A program made the translations under genes and the position numbers. From the NCBI GenBank assembly GCA_041658605.1, contig JBAZZU010000004.1, forward strand, positions 31,572-95,571: a DNA stretch of 64,000 nucleotides, read 5' to 3'. The notes under the pieces were generated by a model. The model searched no databases and was not told where the DNA came from. It saw only the letters and a program-made list of their open reading frames with translations. The stretch is from JBAZWE01 sp041658605 (lineage in GTDB: Bacteria; Actinomycetota; Thermoleophilia; BMS3ABIN01). Shown here one piece after another: positions 1 to 7,920 of this stretch (within the stretch, counting starts at the first letter, position 1; each line of letters opens with the position of its first letter).

Positions 1-387
1 CCCGAGCGATTTAACCACAGCCACGAAGCGCCCGATGAGGATCGTTTTGCCGCCATGGACGTCGAAGTATCTCTGCGCCTTCTCCAGGTACCTTTCCCTG
101 AAGAAGAAGAACCGGCCGTAGCGCCTCAGGAAATTTACGCCTCCGAAGCGTCCCACGGCATAGCCGGCGCTGTCTCCCAGAATCGCGCCTATCGAGGCCA
201 GCACGATCAGCCACATCAGGCTGAGCCTCCCCTGCGATGCAAGCAGGCCGGCGACCAGCAGGGTGACATCCCCCGGCATGATTAGCCCGATAAATGCCGA
301 GTTCTCCAGAAAGGTCATGGCGAGCACGATCCAGTAGCCCCAGAACTCCAGCTGCGGGAGGATCGTGTTGTTCAGGATTTCGTCCAG
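1..387 (-). CDS. DedA/VTT-family membrane protein, C-terminus cut by window edge
   Basis: The minus-strand frame ending at base 1 gives a hydrophobic protein with the DedA/SNARE-associated hallmark 'ENSAFIGLIMPGD' and the later segment 'GDSAGYAVGRFGG'. This family consists of inner-membrane proteins implicated in lipid scrambling or flipping and in membrane homeostasis. About 129 residues are present and the C-terminus lies outside the window. The start is a problem: the frame has no ATG, GTG or TTG upstream of the conserved part, only a CTG at 387. An ATG at 403-401 would give a sensible N-terminus but sits in a different frame, one base out of phase. The gene follows the ArsR-type regulator on the same strand and could be co-transcribed with it. 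The family call is firm and the start is not. Confidence 0.8.
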   Translation of the reverse strand, partial: MDEILNNTILPQLEFWGYWIVLAMTFLENSAFIGLIMPGDVTLLVAGLLASQGRLSLMWLIVLASIGAILGDSAGYAVGRFGGVNFLRRYGRFFFFRERYLEKAQRYFDVHGGKTILIGRFVAVVKSLG

Positions 388-496
388 GCCTGCCGCCTTC
401 CATGATGATGCCGCCGTTTGATGGCATAGGATATCAGAAGGAAGAGCGTGGCTGCGAGGGGCAGCGAAAAAAAACTGCGAAGTGCGGCCGGCCTTG

Positions 497-847
497 CTAC
501 TTGCCGGTGGCAGTCTCCCTGTACGCCTCGGACAGCTTCTGCTCGCGGGCGAGCTGTTCGGCCATCACTTCGCGCAACAGGTCGAAGGCGCTGATAACCT
601 TGAAATTGGCGATACGGTAGAAGACGTTCACACCCTGGCGGCGCGAATATACAAGGGAGCGCTGGCGCAGGACCGCGAGGTGTTGCGAGACAGTGGCCTG
701 CGGCAACTCGAGGGAACTCGCCAGCTCGCCCACGGTTTTTTCATCGTCGCGCAGCTCGTTCAGGATCAGCAGCCTTTTGGGATCGGCCAGCGCCTTGCAG
801 ATCTGCGCATGCAGTCTGAAAAGATCTTCTTTTACATCCGGATCCAT
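497..847 (-). CDS. ArsR/SmtB-family winged-helix regulator
   Basis: This 116-aa protein has the ArsR-family layout: a first helix with 'ALADPKRLLILNEL', then the helix-turn-helix 'TVGELASSLELPQATVSQHL', then a beta-wing 'YSRRQGVNVFYRI'. ArsR proteins are dimeric repressors released by metals or by thiol/sulfur oxidation. The metal-binding CVC motif usual in the recognition helix is absent, and the only cysteine is near residue 17, so a metal ligand is not evident. It is divergent from the thioredoxin reductase gene across a 384-bp AT-rich gap containing a perfect palindrome at 951-963. Control of that gap is an inference. The partial DedA gene lies just downstream. Confidence 0.88.
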   Translation of the reverse strand: MDPDVKEDLFRLHAQICKALADPKRLLILNELRDDEKTVGELASSLELPQATVSQHLAVLRQRSLVYSRRQGVNVFYRIANFKVISAFDLLREVMAEQLAREQKLSEAYRETATGK

Positions 848-1231
848 ACTTCCCCCTTATTCGTCACCCCCTCAGGTTGAGAAGGCCACGTTTTAAACAG
901 TTATTCTTTTATAAATACTATTACATATATAGACATTCTTCAATATGTAGATGTTTCAAACATTGGAAAACGGATAGGTTCCAGTTGACTTGTCACCATT
1001 GTATTAGTGATTTACAGGTGTCAGGTTTTAGCTGATTTTGTCCGCTGGTTGATTTTCAGAACTCGGTCTGGGTCAATCGAGGACATGCTTCACGGGCGGC
1101 CTCACGGTCGCCCCTTATTTTTAGACCTGTCGAAAATCCTTTTGCCCTCCGGAATCCTATCTGCCTTTCATGCTTCTAACAGTCAATCAATTTGATAGAA
1201 TCATTCACCAGCTTCATACAGGAGGAAATCA
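848..1231. promoter_or_regulatory. Divergent arsR/trxB intergenic region with palindrome and leader hairpin
   Basis: This 384-bp gap holds no gene. It is markedly AT-rich at 895-970 compared with its surroundings. A perfect palindrome 'ATGTTTCAAACAT' lies at 951-963 and is a candidate operator. A -35-like TTGACT is at 985-990 facing trxB, but the matching -10 is poor. At 1094-1113 a GC-rich stem (GGGCG/CGCCC) is followed by 'CTTATTTTT', which is intrinsic-terminator-like and lies about 107 nt upstream of the trxB start, inside its probable leader. The trxB ribosome-binding site 'CAGGAGGAAATCA' abuts the ATG. Confidence 0.45.
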
Positions 1232-2158
1232 ATGGTGGAAATATATGATGTGATCATTATTGGCGGCGGACCGGCCGGGTTGACGGCGGGCCTTTACTGC
1301 GGACGCGCCAGGCTGAAGACGCTGCTCCTGGAAAAGGCGACCACCGGGGGACAGGCGGCGACCACGGACGAAATCGAGAATTATCCGGGCTTTCCCGAGG
1401 GGATAGGCGGTTACGAGCTCACCGAGAAGATGAAGCAGCAGGCGGTGCAGTTCGGGACCGAGCTCAAGGAGATCAAGCCGGTTGAGACTATCGAGGTCGA
1501 GGGCGACGAGCGGATCGTAAAGACCGAGGATGAGGAGTACCGCGCCAGGGCCATCATAATCGCCAGCGGCGCTGAACCCGGTACCCTTGGAGTCCCGGGC
1601 GAAGCCGAGTTCCGGGGCAAGGGCGTCTCTTACTGTGCCACCTGTGACGGCGCATTCTATCGCGACAAGGTCGTGGCGGTCATCGGCGGAGGAAACTCCG
1701 CGGTCGAGGAGGCTATCTTCCTGACGAAGTTCGCGAGCAAGGTCTATATCGTCCATCGCCGCGATGAGCTCAGGGCCGACAAGATCGTGCAGGAAAGGGC
1801 CTTGAAGAACGAAAAAATCGAAATCGTCTGGGATTCGCATCTAAAGAAGATCCTCGGAGAAAACAAGGTCGAGGAGATCGTGGTGGAGCACAAGACGACC
1901 CGCGAGCGCACGGAGTACAAGGTCGACGGCGTCTTCTTTTACATAGGGACAGTCCCCAACACGGTTTTTTGCGAGGGCGTGATCGAGCTCGACGAACGTG
2001 AATTCATAATCACGGACGATAATCTCGAGGCAAGCACGCGTGGCATCTTCGCCTGCGGCGACTGCAGGGCCAACCTGCTCAAACAGGTGTCGGTGGCGGT
2101 TGGCGAGGGCGCTCTGGCCGCAGTAGAGGCTGAGAAATATATCGAGGAAAACGCTTAG
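1232..2158 (+). CDS. trxB: Thioredoxin reductase (NADPH, FAD)
   Basis: This 308-aa flavoprotein has the FAD-binding 'GGGPAGLTAG' at residues 11-20, the redox-active pair C135/C138 in 'CATCDG', the NADPH-binding 'GGGNSAVEEA' and 'HRRDELRA', and the C-terminal FAD motif 'GIFACGDC'. The length matches bacterial low-Mr thioredoxin reductases. It transfers electrons from NADPH through FAD to the thioredoxin encoded 72 bp downstream. The start is fixed by a strong Shine-Dalgarno (AGGAGGAAATCA before ATG). The gene leads a trxB-trxA-tautomerase operon. A possible attenuator hairpin lies in its leader. The 'HRRDE' form agrees with NADPH use, although ferredoxin-linked relatives exist in anaerobes. 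Confidence 0.95.
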   Translation: MVEIYDVIIIGGGPAGLTAGLYCGRARLKTLLLEKATTGGQAATTDEIENYPGFPEGIGGYELTEKMKQQAVQFGTELKEIKPVETIEVEGDERIVKTEDEEYRARAIIIASGAEPGTLGVPGEAEFRGKGVSYCATCDGAFYRDKVVAVIGGGNSAVEEAIFLTKFASKVYIVHRRDELRADKIVQERALKNEKIEIVWDSHLKKILGENKVEEIVVEHKTTRERTEYKVDGVFFYIGTVPNTVFCEGVIELDEREFIITDDNLEASTRGIFACGDCRANLLKQVSVAVGEGALAAVEAEKYIEENA

Positions 2159-2230
2159 TTACAATTTCTCTTTCATGCAATATAATGTTCCCGTTTGAAT
2201 CAGACTTTCCATCCCCCCAAAGGAGGAAGA

Positions 2231-2560
2231 GTGAGCGACAAGATTTCCGAAGTCACGGACGCAACTTTTGAGGCTGAGGTACTGAAAGCCACAAGCCCGG
2301 TTCTGGTGGATTTCTGGGCGCCCTGGTGCGGCCCCTGCAGGACCATGGCGCCGATCCTGGACGAGATAGGCGAAGAGCATGACGGCAAGATACAGGTGAG
2401 AAAGCTCAACGTGGATTCCAATCAGGTGACGGCCAGCAACTACGACGTGCTGAGCATCCCGACCCTTTTCCTTTTCGAGGGCGGCGAAGTGAAGAAGAAG
2501 CTCATCGGCGCCCTGCCGAAAAAGAAACTGCTGGAAGAGCTGGCGCCCTGGCTGGGTTGA
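2231..2560 (+). CDS. trxA: Thioredoxin
   Basis: This 109-aa thioredoxin has the active site W-C33-G-P-C36 and the cis-proline segment 'SIPT'. It reduces protein disulfides and is recycled by the upstream reductase. I chose the GTG at 2231 because 'AAAGGAGGAAGA' lies directly before it. An in-frame ATG at 2195 would add 12 residues that overlap this ribosome-binding site and do not look like thioredoxin. It is the second gene of the trxB operon. Confidence 0.94.
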   Translation: MSDKISEVTDATFEAEVLKATSPVLVDFWAPWCGPCRTMAPILDEIGEEHDGKIQVRKLNVDSNQVTASNYDVLSIPTLFLFEGGEVKKKLIGALPKKKLLEELAPWLG

Positions 2561-2594
2561 TCGTGCCGGAAGCCCTGCATCAGGAAAGGAAGAA

Positions 2595-2774
2595 ATGCCG
2601 TTCGTCGAAATAAAGCTTTACGAAGGCCGGACACGCGAGCAGAAGGAAGCCCTGGTAGACAGGATAACCGAGGCATTCGTCGATATCGCCGGCACCCCGA
2701 AAGAACATGTCTGGATCGTCTTCCGCGATGTGCCGAAAGACCAGTGGGCGATGAACGGGGAGCTGCAGGGGTAG
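2595..2774 (+). CDS. 4-oxalocrotonate tautomerase-like small enzyme
   Basis: This 59-aa protein starts 'MPFVEIKLYEGRT'. Removal of Met exposes Pro-1, the catalytic base of the tautomerase superfamily. It also has the conserved Arg in 'GRT' and in 'IVFRDV'. The length is typical of 4-OT monomers, which assemble as hexamers or as dimers of trimers. It follows trxA by 34 bp with 'AGGAAAGGAAGAA' before the ATG. The substrate cannot be inferred, since these genes are often orphan members of thiol or stress operons. A weak hairpin (2783-2802) followed by CCTTTT may end the operon. Confidence 0.85.
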   Translation: MPFVEIKLYEGRTREQKEALVDRITEAFVDIAGTPKEHVWIVFRDVPKDQWAMNGELQG

Positions 2775-2782
2775 ATATCGAT

Positions 2783-2808
2783 GCAACCTGTACTGCGGTT
2801 GCCCTTTT
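2783..2808 (+). terminator. Weak terminator-like hairpin after trxB operon
   Basis: GCAACC and GGTTGC flank an 8-nt loop and are followed by CCCTTTTCC. The stem is short and the T-run is interrupted, so this is a tentative call. Confidence 0.35.
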
Positions 2809-2888
2809 CCCGCAATCGACTGGATATCGGGCAGCCGGTTTATCTGGATAAATAGCTTTGTTGCACGCGCCATTTATGATTTATAGGC

Positions 2889-2903
2889 GCGTATTCCATA
2901 CGC
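2889..2903 (-). terminator. Weak hairpin downstream of asd
   Basis: GCGTAT/ATACGC form a 6-bp stem with a 3-nt loop just after the asd stop codon on the minus strand. No proper U-tract follows, so this may be only a 3'-end structure. Confidence 0.25.
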
Positions 2904-2916
2904 AGACAGGCAGAAT

Positions 2917-3936
2917 CTATTCCAGCAGTCCGCCCTCTACCAGCAGCTCGGCGATCTGAATGGCGTTGGTGGCGGCGCCCTTCCTCAGGTTGTCGCTTAC
3001 CACCCACAGGTTCAGCGAGTTCTCCGCCGATTCGTCGGCGCGGATCCTGCCGACGAAGACATCATCCATCCCCTCGGCTATCAGCGGCATCGGGTATTCG
3101 TTGTCAGCCGGGTTATCAACGAGCGTCACTCCCGGAGCGGACAGCATCAACCGCCGCACTTCCTCGACGCTGATCGGTCTTGTGGTCCGGATGTTCACCG
3201 CTTCGCTGTGCGCGTTGTAAACCGGCACCCGCACGCACGTGGCGCTGACGCCTATTTCCGGGTCTCCGAATATCTTCCTGGTCTCGTTGCCCATCTTTAC
3301 TTCCTCGTTGGTGTAACCGTTCTCATGGAAGTGTTCGATATGGGGGATTACATTGAAGGCAATCCGGTGCGGGTAGACATTGACCTCCACCTCACCCGAT
3401 TCCAGTACTGCTTCTGACTGGTTGAAAAGTTCCTCGATGGCCTTGTTCCCGGTACCGGAGACGGACTGGAATGTCGTCACGACGATGCGCTCGATGCCGA
3501 CGGCATCGTAGATTGGCTTCAGCGCTACCACCATCTGGATGGTGGAGCAGTTGGGATTGGCGATAATGCCCTCGTGCCATTTGATGTCCTCCGGGTTCAC
3601 CTCGGGCACTACCAGGGGCACGTTCGGCTCCTGGCGGAAAGCGCTTGAGTTGTCGATGGCAACTGCGCCGGACGCGACTGCCGCCGGAGCGAATTCCCTG
3701 CTGCGCGCGCCGCCTGCCGAGAACAATGCGATGTCGATCCCCTCGAAGCTGTCTTCGGTGAGCTCTTCCACCTCCAGCTCCTGATCGCCGAACGGCACAA
3801 TCATGCCAGCTGAATCCGAAGAGGCCAGCGCCCGTATGCTGGCAGCGGGAAACCGCCGCTCGGAGAGCAGCTTGAGCATGACGCCGCCTACCGCGCCCGT
3901 GGCTCCTACTACCGCTATGTTGTATGAATCAGTCAT
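2917..3936 (-). CDS. asd: Aspartate-semialdehyde dehydrogenase
   Basis: This 339-aa enzyme has the N-terminal NADP-binding 'VVGATGAVG', the catalytic Cys130 in 'ANPNCSTIQ', and the later His/Arg-bearing segments of the family. It reduces L-aspartyl-4-phosphate to the semialdehyde, the branch point to lysine, threonine, methionine and diaminopimelate. It lies downstream of the aspartate kinase gene on the same strand, separated by 157 bp that contain copies of a dispersed repeat. The pair catalyses the first two steps of the aspartate pathway. Whether they share a transcript across the repeat hairpin is unclear. Confidence 0.95.
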   Translation of the reverse strand: MTDSYNIAVVGATGAVGGVMLKLLSERRFPAASIRALASSDSAGMIVPFGDQELEVEELTEDSFEGIDIALFSAGGARSREFAPAAVASGAVAIDNSSAFRQEPNVPLVVPEVNPEDIKWHEGIIANPNCSTIQMVVALKPIYDAVGIERIVVTTFQSVSGTGNKAIEELFNQSEAVLESGEVEVNVYPHRIAFNVIPHIEHFHENGYTNEEVKMGNETRKIFGDPEIGVSATCVRVPVYNAHSEAVNIRTTRPISVEEVRRLMLSAPGVTLVDNPADNEYPMPLIAEGMDDVFVGRIRADESAENSLNLWVVSDNLRKGAATNAIQIAELLVEGGLLE

Positions 3937-4005
3937 AACCTGTCCATCATTTCATGGCTTTGAGTATTGTCTGTAGCCTGATTATCAGCCGGTGCCATTG
4001 AGTAT

Positions 4006-4090
4006 TGTCATGCTGAGGCGCGAAGCGCCGAAGCACCACCAGACCCTTCGCTTCGCTCAGGGTGACAATATCATGTGCTCAGGGTGACAG
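4006..4090. repeat. Cluster of dispersed 'GTCAYCCTGAGCGAAGCGAAGG' elements
   Basis: Three related units lie between asd and lysC. The first is on plus (4006-4036, starting TTGTCATGCTGAGG). The second is on minus (4042-4069, reading ATTGTCACCCTGAGCGAAGC). The third is a shorter minus copy (4076-4090). The first two face each other and can fold into a hairpin. Related copies occur at 25.6-25.7 kb. The motif resembles widely scattered intergenic repeats of bacteria. No coding potential is seen here. Confidence 0.7.
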
Positions 4091-4093
4091 AAA

Positions 4094-5305
4094 TCATTGT
4101 TCCAGATTGAACGCCGCGTGCAGCGCCCGCACAGCCTTCTCTACCTGGTCGCGCTCTATCACACAGCTTACCTTGATCGAGGATGTGCTGATCATCTCGA
4201 TATTTATGCTCTCGTCCGCCATCGTCTTGAACATCTTGGCGGCGACGCCGGGGTAGCTTTTCATGCCGGCGCCGATTATCGAGACCTTGCCCATCTGTTC
4301 TCCGATTATATAGGCCACGCCCAGCTCGTCACAGACTTTGTCCATCGCTTGCTGTGCCGCTGGCAGTTCGGCCTGCACTACCGTGAAGGATATGTCGGTG
4401 GTCCCCTGCTCACTGACGTTCTGGATGATCATGTCCACGTTGACGTTGGCCTCGGCCAGGTCGCCGAAAACTGTGGCTGCCACACCGGGACGGTCCGGCA
4501 ATCTCAACAGGGTGAGCTTTGACTCGTCGGTCGAATGGGCTATGGCGCTGACGACTGCTTTTTCCATGGTCTCATCTTCCTCTCTGACCCAGGTGCCGGG
4601 CTCGTCGGTAAAACTGCTTCGTACATGCAGCGGAACACCGTACTTTTGAGCATACTCCACCGAGCGCAGCATCAGGACTTCGGAACCGGTCGCCGCCATC
4701 TCCAGCATCTCCTGGTATGACACGGTTGCCAGCTTGCGCGCCGTTCCGACCACGCGCGGGTCGGCTGTATATACCCCATCCACGTCGGTGTAAATCTCGC
4801 ACTCTTCCGCGCCCAGGGCGGCGGCGATGGCCACAGCGGTTGTATCGGAACCACCGCGTCCGAGCGTTGTGATATCCTCATCGACGGACACTCCCTGGAA
4901 GCCGGCGACGAGCACAATCTTACCACTGTCGAGTTCCTCGCTTAAGCGGCCGGTCTCGACCCCGGTGATGCGGGCCTTGGTGAAGACCGTGTTGGTCTGG
5001 ATACCGGCCTGCCTGCCGCTGAGCGATATGACCTCGTGCCCTGTCTCATGGATGGCCATGGCCAGCAGCGCCACGCTGATGCGCTCGCCGTTTGACAGCA
5101 GCATGTCCAGCTCGCGCTCGGGAGGGTTGGCGGAAATATCGTGTGCCATCTTCAACAGCTCGTCCGTTGAGTCGCCCATGGCGCTGACCACGGCTACTAC
5201 CTGATAGCCCTCGTCCTGGGTCGAGCAGATGCGCCGGGCCACGTTTTTGATGCGCTCTGTATCGCCGACGGACGAGCCGCCATATTTTTGAATGATTATT
5301 GGCAT
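4094..5305 (-). CDS. lysC: Aspartate kinase with two C-terminal ACT domains
   Basis: This 403-aa protein begins 'MPIIIQKYGGSSVGD', the amino-acid kinase signature. It continues with 'GRGGSDTTAVAIAAALGAE' and ends in two ACT domains (about residues 265-403), the site of feedback control by lysine and/or threonine in this family. It phosphorylates L-aspartate at the start of the aspartate pathway, and asd lies immediately downstream. The length is that of the alpha form of Bacillus/Corynebacterium-type enzymes. An internal in-frame ATG at 4567, preceded by GAGGAAG about 8 nt upstream, would give a 157-aa ACT-only beta form as known for those enzymes. That second product is an inference. Confidence 0.95.
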   Translation of the reverse strand: MPIIIQKYGGSSVGDTERIKNVARRICSTQDEGYQVVAVVSAMGDSTDELLKMAHDISANPPERELDMLLSNGERISVALLAMAIHETGHEVISLSGRQAGIQTNTVFTKARITGVETGRLSEELDSGKIVLVAGFQGVSVDEDITTLGRGGSDTTAVAIAAALGAEECEIYTDVDGVYTADPRVVGTARKLATVSYQEMLEMAATGSEVLMLRSVEYAQKYGVPLHVRSSFTDEPGTWVREEDETMEKAVVSAIAHSTDESKLTLLRLPDRPGVAATVFGDLAEANVNVDMIIQNVSEQGTTDISFTVVQAELPAAQQAMDKVCDELGVAYIIGEQMGKVSIIGAGMKSYPGVAAKMFKTMADESINIEMISTSSIKVSCVIERDQVEKAVRALHAAFNLEQ

Positions 5306-5385
5306 GATGTAGTTTCTATTATTAGCATCCTGCAGATTCTAAAACATTGAAGTCGCAGTCGCGAACCGAAACCGCACAATATAAC

Positions 5386-5409
5386 AAGGGCGGTCCGCGG
5401 ACCGCCCTT
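5386..5409. terminator. Perfect 24-bp palindromic terminator downstream of porB
   Basis: AAGGGCGGTCCG is followed directly by its exact reverse complement. The element lies 35 bp past the porB stop codon and close to the lysC promoter side. On the minus strand it is followed by GTTATATT. It probably ends the por transcript. Confidence 0.65.
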
Positions 5410-5443
5410 GGGTTCATTCAATTACTGAATGGGTGGGTCCGCC

Positions 5444-6379
5444 CTAAACCAGGCACTCCTCTTTCTTCAGCAGCTCTTCCCACTTGCGGTCGATGTAGTC
5501 CTGGATGTCCGCAAGCACTTCCTCGCTGTTTTCCAGCTTGAAAAGGTGTGCGAAACGGCCCTGCTTCTTCAGCCAGTCCGCTACCGGCGTCTTCTTGTCG
5601 CCCTTCGGCTTGTAATTGATCTTGTATTTGCCGTTCTCCACTTCGTAAAGCGGCCAGTAACACGACTGCACTGCTTCCTTTGCCAGTGCGATCGTCTGGT
5701 CGCCGGGTGTTCTCCAGCCGCGGGGGCAGGGCGATATCACGTTCAGGAACGCCGGACCCGGTGTAGCGAAGGCTTTCTCCGCCTTGGTCATCAGGTCCTT
5801 GAAGTTGTGCGGCGAGGCCGTGGCGGCATAGGGGATATCGTGCGCCACCAGTATCGCCGTAAGGTCCTTGCGGTTCTGCTGCTTGCCGGCTGACTCCTTG
5901 CCTACCGGGCTGGTGGTCGTCCATGCGCCTTGAGGCGTGGCGCTGGAACGCTGGAAGCCCGTGTTCATGTAGGCGCCGTTGTCGTAGCAGACGAAGACGA
6001 AGTTATGGCCGCGCTCGACCGCGCCGGAGAGCGACTGCAGGCCGATGTCGTATGTGCCACCGTCGCCGCCGAAGGCCACGAAATACATGTCTTCCTTGAT
6101 CTTGCCCTGCTTCTTGAGCGAATTGTATGCCGTTTCGACACCGCTGATGGTGGCGCCGGCGTTCTCGAACGCCGAGTGGATCATGGAGTCTTTCCAGGCC
6201 GTATACGGGTAGATGGTCGTCGATACCTCGAGGCAGCCGGTAGACACGGCAACGACAGCCGGTCCCGGGCAGACGCTCATGACCTGGCGCACGTTGATCG
6301 GGGCGCCGCAGCCGGCGCAGAGCCTGTGTCCGCCGGTCAGACGCTCGGGCTTATTCGCTATTTCCTTTGGCTTCGCCAT
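5444..6379 (-). CDS. porB: Pyruvate/2-oxoacid:ferredoxin oxidoreductase beta subunit
   Basis: This 311-aa TPP-binding subunit has 'CAGCGAP' near residues 21-27, 'STGCLEVS', the TPP/Mg motif 'GGDGGTYDIG' and 'SPCPRGW', whose cysteines supply a [4Fe-4S] cluster in the four-subunit enzyme. The complex oxidatively decarboxylates pyruvate (or a related 2-oxoacid) to acyl-CoA and reduces ferredoxin, and it runs in reverse in autotrophs. It is the last gene of porGDAB, 6 bp after porA. The sequence best resembles pyruvate-type PorB, but substrate choice among 2-oxoacids cannot be proved from sequence. Confidence 0.92.
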   Translation of the reverse strand: MAKPKEIANKPERLTGGHRLCAGCGAPINVRQVMSVCPGPAVVAVSTGCLEVSTTIYPYTAWKDSMIHSAFENAGATISGVETAYNSLKKQGKIKEDMYFVAFGGDGGTYDIGLQSLSGAVERGHNFVFVCYDNGAYMNTGFQRSSATPQGAWTTTSPVGKESAGKQQNRKDLTAILVAHDIPYAATASPHNFKDLMTKAEKAFATPGPAFLNVISPCPRGWRTPGDQTIALAKEAVQSCYWPLYEVENGKYKINYKPKGDKKTPVADWLKKQGRFAHLFKLENSEEVLADIQDYIDRKWEELLKKEECLV

Positions 6380-6385
6380 ACTGGA

Positions 6386-7570
6386 TCACCCCTCCCTTAC
6401 GTTAAGATAATGTCTTTGCTGCGCGACCGGTTCACCGGCGGCAGCCTTCTCGAGCATCTCCACTGCGCCTTCGATGTCGTCCGGGAAGAGATCCCGGCCG
6501 CCGAGGCCGTAGATGAAGTTGATGATCTGCGGATGCGCATCGGCTCCATACATGGCCGCGCTGATCTCGGTGAAGAGCGGTCCGCCCTGGGCTCCGAACG
6601 AGTCCGAACGGTCCATGACGCCGATGACCTTCGCTCCGGAGAGAGCCTCGCGGATCTGCTCCGTGGGAAACGGCCTGAAGGTGCGCACTTTGAGTACGCC
6701 GACCTTCTTGCCTTCGGTGCGCAGCTTTTTGACGACAGTCTTCACGTTTCCAGCGGCTGAACCGATTGCCACCAATACGATATCCGCGTCTTCAATCTCA
6801 TGGGTCTTGAAGTGAGAATATTCGCGGCCGGTCAGCTCGCCGAACTCGCGGCCGACCTCCTCGATCACATCCATGGCGTTCTCCATGGCGCGGTTCTGGG
6901 TGACCTTGTGTTCGAAGTACCAGCCGCCGAGGCTGTCAAAGGCGCCGACAGTCACGGGTTTCTCCACGTTGAGCAGCGGGTTCACGGAGACGTAGTCACC
7001 GGCGAATTCCTTGACCTGCTCGTCGTCGAGCGTCTCGACCGGGCCGATGGCGCCGCTGATGATGAAACCGTCGATCATGGTCATCACCGGCAGCCGCACA
7101 TCCATATGCTCGGCGATGCGGAATGCCTGGATGGCGTTGTCGTAGCCCTCCTGAGCGTCTTCGCCGTAGAGCTGGATCCAGCCGCAGTCGCGGCCGCCCA
7201 TGGAATCAGAATGGTCGCAATGGATATTGATGGGGCCAGAAAGCGCCCGGGTGATGACAGGCATCGTGATCGGCAGCCTCAGCGAGGCGGCGATGAAGAG
7301 CATCTCCCACATGAGCGCGAAGCCCTGTGAGGAAGTGGCGGTTATCGTGCGCGCGCCGGCAGCGGCCGAGCCGATCGCGGCGCTCATGGCGCTGTGCTCA
7401 CTCTCGACCGCGATGTACTCGGTCACGACATCGCCGTTGGCCACATACTGGGCGTAGTTCTGCGCGATCTCGGTCTGTGGTGTTATCGGGTAGGCGGCCA
7501 TGACGTCAGGCTCTACCTGCTTGAGAGCCAGGGCTATAGCGCCGTTTCCGGTGATTGCTTTACGGGCCAT
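6386..7570 (-). CDS. porA: Pyruvate/2-oxoacid:ferredoxin oxidoreductase alpha subunit
   Basis: This protein of about 394 aa starts 'MARKAITGNGAIALAL' and contains 'YPITPQTEIAQ', 'ATSSQGFALMWE' and 'DRSDSFGAQGGPL', typical of the PorA pyrimidine-binding and domain II regions. I start it at 7570, where the ATG overlaps the porD stop by one base (TAATG) and GGAGG lies 7-8 nt upstream. The longer frame to 7591 would overlap porD without its own ribosome-binding site. It forms the TPP active site with PorB. The one-base overlap indicates translational coupling. Confidence 0.92.
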   Translation of the reverse strand: MARKAITGNGAIALALKQVEPDVMAAYPITPQTEIAQNYAQYVANGDVVTEYIAVESEHSAMSAAIGSAAAGARTITATSSQGFALMWEMLFIAASLRLPITMPVITRALSGPINIHCDHSDSMGGRDCGWIQLYGEDAQEGYDNAIQAFRIAEHMDVRLPVMTMIDGFIISGAIGPVETLDDEQVKEFAGDYVSVNPLLNVEKPVTVGAFDSLGGWYFEHKVTQNRAMENAMDVIEEVGREFGELTGREYSHFKTHEIEDADIVLVAIGSAAGNVKTVVKKLRTEGKKVGVLKVRTFRPFPTEQIREALSGAKVIGVMDRSDSFGAQGGPLFTEISAAMYGADAHPQIINFIYGLGGRDLFPDDIEGAVEMLEKAAAGEPVAQQRHYLNVREG

Positions 7571-7920
7571 TATTTTTCCTCCAGTTTGCATGCCTTGATC
7601 TCGTTCATCATCTCGATGGCGTCACGGGGGCAGACCTGGCCGCAGATGCCGCAGCCCTTGCAGTGCTCGAGGTCGAAGTCCACCATCTTGTCGTTTTCCA
7701 CCCTTATGGAAGAGTCGGGGCAGGCGAAGTAACAGATCATACAGTCGTTGCACTTCTCCAGGTCACGGACCGGTCGCTCGGAGCGCCAGCCGCCTGTCTC
7801 GTAATCGTCGGCGTTGCCGGACTCGGGGATGGTGGCTCCCATCTCATGCCTGCCAGGACCCCAGTTCTGGACATCGCTGATGTCCCACTTTTCCTTCTTC
7901 GTTTTTGCGGATTTGCTCAT
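7570..7920 (-). CDS. porD: Pyruvate/2-oxoacid:ferredoxin oxidoreductase delta (ferredoxin-like) subunit
   Basis: This 116-aa protein has two [4Fe-4S] motifs, 'CNDCMICYFACP' and 'CKGCGICGQVCP', which pass electrons from the catalytic core to external ferredoxin. The first 45 residues are a charged leader ending in a tryptophan-containing segment, usual for PorD. It overlaps porG by four bases (ATGA) and porA by one, so the three genes are tightly coupled. Confidence 0.92.
   Translation of the reverse strand: MSKSAKTKKEKWDISDVQNWGPGRHEMGATIPESGNADDYETGGWRSERPVRDLEKCNDCMICYFACPDSSIRVENDKMVDFDLEHCKGCGICGQVCPRDAIEMMNEIKACKLEEK

Noticed and set aside
430..500. Membrane-like frame ending 'LPLAATLFLLISYAIKRR' between arsR and dedA on the minus strand
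   Set aside because: It has no start codon, overlaps the arsR stop, and ends in the wrong frame for DedA. It may be a trace of the DedA frameshift but cannot be called a gene.
2195..2230. ATG at 2195 as thioredoxin start
   Set aside because: It would place the Shine-Dalgarno inside the coding sequence. The GTG at 2231 follows it with correct spacing.
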